The notes under the pieces: generated by a model | The model's database searches: none | The model's input: only the letters and a program-made list of their open reading frames with translations | Told to the model about the DNA's origin: nothing | Source of the DNA: Chloroflexi bacterium UBA4733 | Lineage (GTDB): Bacteria; Chloroflexota; UBA4733 | Direction of reading: 5' to 3' | NCBI GenBank assembly: GCA_002404055.1 | Contig: DHIZ01000083.1 | Location: forward strand, 1 to 7,464 | Length of the DNA: 7,464 nucleotides | In this document: positions 1 through 7,464 of the stretch, one piece after another | How positions within the stretch are numbered: the stretch's first letter is position 1 | How the letters are laid out: every line of letters begins with the position of its first letter | Translations under genes and position numbers: made by a program

Positions 1-722
1 GCCATGCGCGTCTCGATGTAGTAGGTGGGGTAGCCGACGCCGGTGGGCGACCCGGCCATGCCGGCGCCTTCGCTGCCCGGATGGATGCCGACGACCAGCT
101 CGTGCCGCTCGCAGGCCTCCCAGATCGGGTGGTAGTGCCGGTTGCCGTAGGGCATGCGCGCGCCGGTGGAGAGCATGATCGCCTTGACCTTGGGATGATC
201 GCCCAGGCGGTCGATCTCCCGCGCCGCCAACTGCGGATCGGCCGTGGACACCGCCATGGCCATCAGGAAGCGATCGTCCTGTGCCACCCAGGTTTCCAGC
301 GTCCAGTCGTTGAAGGCGCGGCAGACGGCGGCGGCGAAGTCTGGATCAGGGATGATCGAAGCGCCGTAGACGCTGGAGCCGGTGAGCAGGGCGTGGTCGA
401 TATGCCACATGTCCAGATGCTGCTCCCGCAACATGGTGTACTCGTTGCCACGGGAGCGACCGTCGTGCTGCTTGCTGACGTCGCAACCATCGGCAAGGTC
501 GGTGCGCGCCGCGTTCTTGGCCACGTTGAAATAGCCGGAGGCGGGGAAGCGCAGGCCCTGCTCGATGATCTGTTGCTTGTAGACGGACGGCAGGTAGGGA
601 AAGAGATCCTCCGGCTTCTTGATGCTCTGATGCACATCGCAGTCGATCAGAGCGAGGTCGGTCCGGGGTTTGCCGGTCCAACCCGGCGCCTTCATGGGCC
701 GTGTTCCCAGCATCGTCACCAT
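1..722 (-). CDS. Amidohydrolase family protein (amidohydrolase-2 / ACMSD-like), C-terminus cut off by window edge
   Basis: This is a minus-strand reading frame open from an ATG at 722 down to the left edge, about 240 codons with no stop. The start is set by a GGAGGT Shine-Dalgarno 8 bases upstream (731-736). The protein begins MVTMLGTRPMKAPGW, then has DCDVHQ at residues 27-32. This is the first metal-binding motif (D-x-H) expected at the first strand of a TIM-barrel amidohydrolase of the Amidohydro_2 / aminocarboxymuconate-semialdehyde decarboxylase type. A later GIHPG (His about 213) sits where this family has a second metal-site histidine. The final conserved Asp lies outside the window. 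Members hydrolyse or decarboxylate small organic acids and ring-cleavage products in the cytoplasm; the substrate here cannot be told. It is divergent from the Gfo/Idh oxidoreductase, which may hint at a shared catabolic role (inference). The family call is solid and the function is open. Confidence 0.85.
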   Translation of the reverse strand, partial: MVTMLGTRPMKAPGWTGKPRTDLALIDCDVHQSIKKPEDLFPYLPSVYKQQIIEQGLRFPASGYFNVAKNAARTDLADGCDVSKQHDGRSRGNEYTMLREQHLDMWHIDHALLTGSSVYGASIIPDPDFAAAVCRAFNDWTLETWVAQDDRFLMAMAVSTADPQLAAREIDRLGDHPKVKAIMLSTGARMPYGNRHYHPIWEACERHELVVGIHPGSEGAGMAGSPTGVGYPTYYIETRM

Positions 723-791
723 AATGCAACACCTCCAGGCTCCGAGACCAGGGTCACAGATGGCTCTGGCACGAGCGTCATTTCCAGTACG

Positions 792-800
792 ATCATAGCA
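792..800 (-). promoter_or_regulatory. Candidate extended -10 promoter for the amidohydrolase gene
   Basis: Read on the minus strand, this is TGCTATGAT: an extended -10 TG followed by a hexamer matching TATAAT at 5 of 6 positions. A weak -35-like TTGTCG lies at 813-818 with a short 15-base spacer. Transcription would begin near 785, leaving a leader of about 60 bases before the ATG at 722. Assigned from the motif only. Confidence 0.35.
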
Positions 801-840
801 GATAAGGGACGCCGACAATCGCCCCTGTGCGGGCTATCGT

Positions 841-878
841 CACAGACAGTATAAAATATGCCCCAGCTATATTCTGTG
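841..878 (+). promoter_or_regulatory. AT-rich candidate promoter/operator region upstream of the oxidoreductase gene
   Basis: This is a locally AT-rich patch in a GC-rich region. It contains TATAAA (850-855) and TATATT (868-873), both usable as -10 hexamers for the plus-strand gene at 912, though neither has a good -35 at the right distance. The patch is bounded by inverted CACAGA (841-846) and TCTGTG (873-878), with a smaller inner AATAT/ATATT pair (855-859 and 869-873). This could be an operator for a dimeric regulator, but short inverted repeats like these also arise by chance. Confidence 0.3.
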
Positions 879-911
879 GTCCATGAGCGCGATCAGAGGA
901 GAGGAAACGGC

Positions 912-2000
912 ATGAGCCGCTTGCGTGTGGCGATTATTGGCTGCGGGAACATCGGGCGGGCACACGCCCGCGCCTGGCTGAAGATCCCGGAGCGGGTGGA
1001 GTTGGCGGCCATCACCGACAGCAACCAGGAAGCGCTGAACGAGGTCGGCGCTGCCTGGGGAGTGGCGGAGGAACACCGCTACCTGGACTTTCGCGCTTTG
1101 CTCGATCAGGAGCACCCCGACATCGTGTCGATCTGCAGTTGGCACGGCCAGCACGCGCCGATGACGATTGCGGCGGCAGCGCGCAAGCCGAAGGCGATCC
1201 TCTGCGAGAAGCCGATGGCGACTTCGTTGCGTGAGGCCGACGAGATGATCATCGCCGCCCAACGCAACGGGGTGAAGCTGGCAATCGGCCACATGCGCCG
1301 CTTCCTGCCCAGTTGGGACGAGGCACGGCAACTGATCGCAGACGGCGCCATTGGGCGACCGGAACGCCTCTGGAGTTCAGTTAGCGACGGCCTGCTCAAC
1401 TGGAGTACGCATACCGTCGATGCCATGCGCTTCTTGCTGGGCGACCCTGCCGCCCAATGGGTCGTCGGCAGCGTACAGCGAGAGACGGACCGCTTCGAGC
1501 GCAACCTGCGCATCGAAGATTCTTGCCTTGGGCTGATCCAGTTTGCCGGCAAGGGCGCGGGTCCCGGCCCCCAGGCCAGTATCCAGATGGACCTCGGCGC
1601 CGAGCGGCATTGGCAGGTGGTCGGCACCGAGGGCATCATCGAAGCGCGTACCGCCCGCGTGCGCGTACTCACCAGCGAGGGCGGCGGCTGGCGCGAGCTG
1701 GACGGCGCTCGCATGACTTCGCAGGATGCCTTCAACGCGCAAGCTGTCGCAATGGCGGACTGGGTCGATGGCGTCACCAAGGGCTACCGCAGCGAGGCTG
1801 CCAACGCCCGCGCCACCCTGGAATTGCTCTTCGCAGTCTACGAGTCGGCCCGCTTGCACGAGGTGACGCGCCTTCCACTGCGTACCCTGGAGAACCCGCT
1901 CAACCTGATGGTGGAATCCGGCCAGTTGCCGGTGCTGCGCCCCGGCCGTTACGACCTACGGTCGAACCTGGTACGGGGGGAGGCGATGCGTTGGGAATAG
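912..2000 (+). CDS. Gfo/Idh/MocA family NAD(P)-dependent oxidoreductase
   Basis: A 362-residue protein, a normal length for this family of sugar, inositol and related dehydrogenases. The N-terminal Rossmann fold shows RVAIIGCGNIGRAHA (residues 5-19) with the GxGxxG dinucleotide site. Further on is the family hallmark CEKP (residues 98-101), whose Lys contacts cofactor and substrate. The C-terminal half starts near GHMRRF (126-131) and includes WSTHTVDAMRFLLG (164-177), matching the usual H-xx-D active-site helix. I chose ATG 912 over the in-frame ATG at 858 because GAGGAGAGG lies just upstream of 912 and the Rossmann strand then begins at residue 5, as is typical. The substrate cannot be assigned. 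The neighbouring divergent amidohydrolase suggests catabolism of a polyol, sugar acid or aromatic-derived compound, but that is inference. Confidence 0.9.
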   Translation: MSRLRVAIIGCGNIGRAHARAWLKIPERVELAAITDSNQEALNEVGAAWGVAEEHRYLDFRALLDQEHPDIVSICSWHGQHAPMTIAAAARKPKAILCEKPMATSLREADEMIIAAQRNGVKLAIGHMRRFLPSWDEARQLIADGAIGRPERLWSSVSDGLLNWSTHTVDAMRFLLGDPAAQWVVGSVQRETDRFERNLRIEDSCLGLIQFAGKGAGPGPQASIQMDLGAERHWQVVGTEGIIEARTARVRVLTSEGGGWRELDGARMTSQDAFNAQAVAMADWVDGVTKGYRSEAANARATLELLFAVYESARLHEVTRLPLRTLENPLNLMVESGQLPVLRPGRYDLRSNLVRGEAMRWE

Positions 2001-2211
2001 CCTTGTGGCTGACGTAGGCATAGGAGCATCACCTTCTGGCGACGAGAAAGAGAACAGGTTGCTGATGACTGATCACCGGACAGATGGCAAGGTCGAGCGG
2101 CCCGCTCCTTCGTCAACCTGGGACCTGGGTCAGCGCCTACAGGTTATCCCGGCGACAGGTAAACCTCCGGCACGTCTTTTGGAGTCCATCATGCGCGGCG
2201 AGGAGCGGGGT
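2001..2211. other. Intergenic region between convergent genes, no convincing gene
   Basis: This gap separates the 3' ends of the oxidoreductase (plus) and the Mrr-type nuclease (minus). A plus-strand frame open from ATG 2065 to a stop at 2448 crosses it (127 codons), but most of that frame lies antisense to the nuclease gene and resembles nothing I recognise. I see no strong hairpin followed by a T-run, so no intrinsic terminator is called. A tiny AGCC-TTGT-GGCT hairpin straddles the oxidoreductase stop codon but is too short to rely on. Confidence 0.5.
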
Positions 2212-3147
2212 TCAGATCGACCCAAACCACCCAGGGTCAATGTCAACCTCCTCCACGAGGCGAGTGCTCACGCCGAGCTTGAGATCCTTCAGGAGGTCGC
2301 AGAGTTGAGTTCCATCGATGAGGTCGATGGGCGGTGCGCCGTCTCTGGTAGCTTCGCGCCTGGCATCTGCCGTGAAACTGCCGGTGGTAATGAGCAATCC
2401 CTTGTCGGTGCGTCCCATCATCGCGCCGCGAAAGTCTCGCACCGTTGATGCGCTCACGTTGCCGGCGTAGCGCTTGCATTGGAACAGCACGGGAAAGCTC
2501 AGGAGATTGATGCGTAGCACACCGATTCCGTCAATCCCGCCATCGCCTGACCGCCCGGTGATCTGGACGCTCAGGAAGCCGGATTCCCGTAACAGCCGCT
2601 GGCAAAGCCGCTCGAAGGCGGGAGCCGGTATATGGAGGAGAACACGAAGTAACTGGTCCCTCCAGTCCTCTGCCGGAGCGAGCTCGGGCGAGATAACATC
2701 TTCATTCTCGCCAGGCCCGCTCCGTCTGTTCGTGCCCCGTGACCGAAGCGCTATGCTCGCTGTGGCAAGCACCGCCGGCATGTCGACCTCCGTCAGTGCT
2801 CTCCCTTCTTCGGTCAGCGCCCAGATGCCCCTGCCCTGCTGATTGTTCACGGCACCGGCAGCCTTCAAAATCGTCCTAGCCCAGGCGAGCTGGTACGAAA
2901 GCTCGCTTTGCGGACCCTCCTTGTGTACCGCCGTTTGCTGCTCCCTGGTGAAGCCCCCGGTGTCCACCGCTTTGGTCTCGATCTCCTGAATAGAGCCGGA
3001 TCCACCTATTTCAGATAGGGCACGTAGAGTCACCCAGAGTAGCTGGCTTGCTTTCGGAACGGTTGCGGGGGCGTCTGACACTGGCGGTTGGGTTGGCACC
3101 GGCGATTGCCGCGCGAGACGGCCTACCGCGGCTCTAATCGTGGCCAA
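2212..3147 (-). CDS. mrr: Mrr-type restriction endonuclease (type IV restriction)
   Basis: With the start at TTG 3147 the protein has 311 residues, close to the 304 of E. coli Mrr. Residues about 38-116 form an Mrr_N-like winged-helix domain (from WVTLRALSEIGGSGS to GRGIWALTEEGRAL). Residues about 178-290 form the PD-(D/E)xK-fold Mrr nuclease domain: FERLCQRLL, then GRSGDGGIDGIG with the metal-binding Asp near 206, then FQCKRY giving the QxK motif at about Gln223 and Lys225, then GLLITTGSF and LIDGTQL. Such enzymes cut foreign, usually modified, DNA in the cytoplasm. All expected catalytic residues are present, so it looks functional. No partner methyltransferase is adjacent, as expected for type IV. 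The frame stays open to another TTG at 3312 (366 residues). I prefer 3147 because GGAGAGGT sits 6 bases upstream and a promoter-like pair lies inside the longer version. The DNA looks less GC-rich than its neighbours, which suggests horizontal acquisition. Confidence 0.88.
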   Translation of the reverse strand: MATIRAAVGRLARQSPVPTQPPVSDAPATVPKASQLLWVTLRALSEIGGSGSIQEIETKAVDTGGFTREQQTAVHKEGPQSELSYQLAWARTILKAAGAVNNQQGRGIWALTEEGRALTEVDMPAVLATASIALRSRGTNRRSGPGENEDVISPELAPAEDWRDQLLRVLLHIPAPAFERLCQRLLRESGFLSVQITGRSGDGGIDGIGVLRINLLSFPVLFQCKRYAGNVSASTVRDFRGAMMGRTDKGLLITTGSFTADARREATRDGAPPIDLIDGTQLCDLLKDLKLGVSTRLVEEVDIDPGWFGSI

Positions 3148-3150
3148 AAT

Positions 3151-3162
3151 TCTACCTCTCCG
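3151..3162 (-). promoter_or_regulatory. Ribosome binding site supporting the internal TTG start of the Mrr gene
   Basis: On the minus strand this reads CGGAGAGGTAGA, a good Shine-Dalgarno match placed 6 bases before TTG 3147-3145. The upstream alternative TTG at 3312 has no purine-rich SD in front of it. This decides the preferred start. Confidence 0.5.
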
Positions 3163-3210
3163 TGCACGGGAAACAAAGGAATCCAGAGCATGGCCCCGGG
3201 CGTCGGGAAG

Positions 3211-3239
3211 AATATAGAACGTTCCGTTGGCGAACGCAA
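3211..3239 (-). promoter_or_regulatory. Candidate sigma70-type promoter for the Mrr gene
   Basis: On the minus strand, TTGCGT (3239-3234) is followed after exactly 17 bases by TATATT (3216-3211), matching the -35 at 3 of 6 positions and the -10 at 5 of 6. Transcription would begin near 3204, about 57 bases before the TTG at 3147. If real, it means residues encoded between 3312 and 3148 are not part of the protein. Motif evidence only. Confidence 0.38.
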
Positions 3240-3314
3240 GCCGGTCGGCGCTAGCTGCGTTTCGGCTAGTGGAGAACAGGGACCTGGCACGCTCGTCTTC
3301 AGGACTGGACAATT

Positions 3315-3344
3315 TTGACCCGGCAGCCGCTTCGGTGCGATACT
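3315..3344 (+). promoter_or_regulatory. Candidate sigma70-type promoter for the apt-mtnA-kinase-ahcY cluster
   Basis: TTGACC (3315-3320) and GATACT (3339-3344) are separated by 18 bases, matching the consensus at 5 of 6 and 4 of 6 positions. Transcription would begin near 3351, giving a leader of about 65 bases before the apt start. It is the best promoter-like pair seen upstream of the cluster. I see no obvious riboswitch fold in the short leader. Confidence 0.42.
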
Positions 3345-3417
3345 ACGTTGGCGTTGGGTCGCTGGATTGTGCTGTGCCTGGTGCAGCGTGCTCCGCCACA
3401 CGAGGAAGGTAGAGGAC

Positions 3418-3927
3418 TTGCTGGCCGAGAAGATTCGTGACATCCCCGACTTCCCCAAGCCCGGCATCCTCTTTAAGGACATCACCACCCTGCTGCAGGA
3501 TGGGCCTGCATTCCGGGAAGCGATTTTGGCCTTGACCGAGTGCTGCCGGCGGTTGCAGCCCGACGTGATCGTTGGCATGGAGTCACGCGGCTTCATCTTT
3601 GGGGCGCCGGTGGCCTACGAGTTGGGCGTCGGCTTCGTGCCGGTGCGCAAGCTGGGCAAGCTGCCGGCAGCGACCATCAGCGAGGCCTACGCCCTGGAAT
3701 ATGGCACGAACACCGTCGAGATGCACCGCGACGCCATTGCACCCGGACAGCGGGTCGTGATTGTGGACGATCTGCTCGCCACGGGAGGCACCTGCCGGGC
3801 GACGATCAAGCTCGTCGAGCGGCTGGAGGGTGTCGTGGCCGGCATCGCCTTCCTGGTCGAACTCACCTTCCTGAACGGCCGCCAGGTGCTCGAGGGCTAC
3901 CCCATCGAGTCGGTCATCAAGTATTGA
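3418..3927 (+). CDS. apt: Adenine phosphoribosyltransferase
   Basis: Catalyses adenine + PRPP to AMP + pyrophosphate in the cytoplasm, salvaging the adenine released when methylthioadenosine or deoxyadenosine is cleaved. The protein begins [17 protein letters not shown], the classic Apt N-terminus, and carries [18 protein letters not shown] (53-70), the signature RKLGKLP (77-83), [10 protein letters not shown] (94-103) and the PRPP-binding loop [13 protein letters not shown] (113-125). Its 169 residues fit the usual 170-183. No ATG fits; I chose TTG 3418 because GAGGAAGG (3402-3409) lies 8 bases upstream and the conserved N-terminus aligns there. The frame stays open upstream to a TTG at 3367, but those residues do not resemble Apt. 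It is the first gene of the SAM by-product salvage cluster, with mtnA following after 80 bases. Confidence 0.96.
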   Translation: MLAEKIRDIPDFPKPGILFKDITTLLQDGPAFREAILALTECCRRLQPDVIVGMESRGFIFGAPVAYELGVGFVPVRKLGKLPAATISEAYALEYGTNTVEMHRDAIAPGQRVVIVDDLLATGGTCRATIKLVERLEGVVAGIAFLVELTFLNGRQVLEGYPIESVIKY

Positions 3928-4007
3928 GCAGGACCGGGTATTCGGTGTCTGGCTGGGCGCGGCGAGCGGCGTCAGCCCCGGCATGTGATCAGAGGATCGG
4001 AGGAACT

Positions 4008-5110
4008 ATGCTGACCGTTCGGGATGCTGTTGAGCCGGCACTGTCAGCCGGCTTCCTGCCCTCAAACACCAGCCCCATCGTCAAGACCGTCTGGTGGCAG
4101 GATGACGCGGTCTGTTTGATTGATCAGACGCGGCTGCCGCTGGAGTACTGTGTCGTCACCTGCCGGAGCGTGGCCGACGTGGCACGGGCTATCCGCGATA
4201 TGCAGGTGCGCGGTGCGCCGGCTATCGGCGCGACTGCTGCGTTTGGCATGGCCCTGGCGGCGCAGCTAGCAACAGGCGACACGGCAGCCGTGCTGGCCTA
4301 CCTGGAGCAGAGTCGCGCGGCGCTGGCGACGACCCGCCCGACCGCTGTCAACCTGTTCTGGGCCCTGCAGCGTATGGGCGAGCGGGCGCAGGAGCTGGCG
4401 GGGTGTACGCCGGAGGCCCTGCGTGCCGGGATGTTGGCAGAAGCGGAAGCCATTGCCGCCGCCGACGAGGCCGGTTGCCGGGCCATCGGCCGTTTCGGCG
4501 CGGAGCTGGTGCCGGCGGGCGCCGGGATCCTGACCCATTGCAACGCCGGCGCGCTGGCCTGCGTCAGCTATGGCACGGCGCTGGGCGTGGTGCGCGCTGC
4601 CTGGGAGCGGGACAAGCAGATCAATGTCTACGTCGACGAAACCCGCCCCTTCTTGCAGGGCGCCCGGCTCACCGCCTGGGAACTCGACCAGGAGGGAATT
4701 CCCATGACGCTGATCACGGACAATATGGCCGGGCACTTCTTGCACACCGGCAAGGTGCAGTGCGTGGTGGTCGGCGCCGATCGCATTGCCGCCAATGGCG
4801 ATGTCGCCAACAAGATCGGCACCTACAGTCTGGCCGTGCTCGCCAAAGAGAACGATGTGCCCTTTTACGTGGCGGCGCCGATGTCGACGCTGGACTTCAA
4901 CATTGCCTCGGGCGCGGAGATACCGATTGAAGAGCGCGATCCGGCGGAGGTGACCAGTTGGCGTGGCCAGCAGACCGCGCCGAACGGCGTGCGGGCGGCG
5001 CATCCCGCCTTCGACGTCACGCCGGCCCGCTACGTCTCGGCCATCATCACCGAGCGCGGCGTGGCGCGCGCGCCGTACCTGGAGCGCTTGCAGCAACTGA
5101 AGGGACAATC

Positions 5111-5114
<4 letters not shown>
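4008..5114 (+). CDS. mtnA: S-methyl-5-thioribose-1-phosphate isomerase
   Basis: Isomerises 5-methylthioribose-1-phosphate to 5-methylthioribulose-1-phosphate, in the methionine salvage pathway or the related shunt that disposes of the sugar. The protein has 368 residues, normal for MtnA. Visible motifs are VRGAPAIGA (67-75), NLFWAL (115-120), [11 protein letters not shown] (174-184) with the catalytic Cys at 178, [18 protein letters not shown] (209-226), LITDNMAG (235-242) and [19 protein letters not shown] (253-271) with the catalytic Asp at 258. The presence of both catalytic residues argues for MtnA rather than the related eIF2B-alpha-like proteins. ATG 4008 has GGAGGA four bases upstream. 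The same frame is open back through apt, but that part is a shadow. The stop overlaps the kinase start by 4 bases, which suggests translational coupling. Known relatives can also act on 5-deoxyribose-1-phosphate. Confidence 0.96.
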
Positions 5115-7332
<2,218 letters not shown>

Positions 7333-7464
7333 GGCTCTCTCCTCCTGACCTCCTGGGTGGCGAAGTGAAGGGCCCCCTCCCGAAGGCTTTAAGGGGTAGG
7401 TATTTCTGAGAGCAAGGGGGTAGTGAAGCGGGACTCCTCTATCGGGGATGCTGTGCAGATTGAC
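7333..7464. other. Noncoding tail downstream of ahcY
   Basis: No gene is recognisable in these 132 bases. A hairpin of GAGAGC (7318-7323) and GCTCTC (7334-7339) with a 10-base loop straddles the ahcY stop, and a weaker CCCCT/AGGGG pair lies at 7374-7378 and 7392-7396. Neither is followed by a T-run, so neither qualifies as a typical intrinsic terminator, though either could slow polymerase or protect the 3' end of the transcript. Confidence 0.4.

Noticed and set aside
346..732. Minus-strand frame beginning GTG 732 (128 residues)
   Set aside because: It is a frame-shifted shadow of the amidohydrolase; the true frame begins at ATG 722 and carries DCDVH.
81..854. Plus-strand 257-residue open frame
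   Set aside because: It is antisense to the amidohydrolase, whose motifs and SD are clear on the minus strand; the predicted protein has no recognisable domain.
2137..2170. Short inverted AGGTT/AACCT and local CCTGGG direct repeats in the convergent gap, considered as an attachment site or terminator
   Set aside because: The arms are too short, no matching copy is seen on the other side of the nuclease gene, and no T-run follows.
3540..4007. Upstream extension of the mtnA frame through apt
   Set aside because: It is open only because of high GC. The MtnA N-terminus and a GGAGGA SD place the start at 4008, and the region is fully coded by apt in another frame.
4958..5110. N-terminal extension of the kinase from ATG 4958
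   Set aside because: It lies inside mtnA, and the added residues are low-complexity Arg/Ala-rich; the PfkB fold starts right after GTG 5111, which has its own SD.

Overview
The window is GC-rich bacterial DNA (roughly two thirds G+C by eye) with tightly packed genes, GTG/TTG starts and clear Shine-Dalgarno sequences. The style of the amidohydrolase, the oxidoreductase and the purine/methionine salvage genes suggests Chloroflexota or a similar high-GC environmental lineage. This is an impression from gene content, since there is no rRNA or other firm taxonomic marker.

Layout. Positions 1-722 (minus strand) hold the N-terminal two thirds or so of a metal-dependent amidohydrolase that runs off the left edge. 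It is divergent from a complete Gfo/Idh/MocA-family NAD(P)-dependent oxidoreductase at 912-2000 (plus). The 189-bp gap between them carries candidate promoters for both. After a 211-bp gap with no convincing gene, an Mrr-type restriction endonuclease lies on the minus strand (2212-3147, or up to 3312 if an upstream TTG is used). Its DNA looks less GC-rich than its neighbours, which fits an acquired defence gene.

From 3418 to 7332 there is a four-gene plus-strand cluster: apt (adenine phosphoribosyltransferase), mtnA (5-methylthioribose-1-phosphate isomerase), a PfkB/ribokinase-family kinase and ahcY (adenosylhomocysteinase). mtnA and the kinase overlap by 4 bp, and the kinase and ahcY are 5 bp apart, so at least these three are probably co-transcribed. 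A sigma70-like promoter is visible upstream of apt.

Together these four genes form a module for recycling the by-products of S-adenosylmethionine. AhcY removes S-adenosylhomocysteine, giving homocysteine and adenosine. Apt returns adenine to AMP. MtnA handles the ribose half of methylthioadenosine. The kinase has no assigned substrate. Adenosine kinase activity would close the purine loop and pull the reversible AhcY reaction towards hydrolysis, and a role on a methylthioribose-type sugar is the alternative. The last 132 bp contain no recognisable gene. I saw no tRNA, rRNA, CRISPR array, insertion sequence or phage gene.
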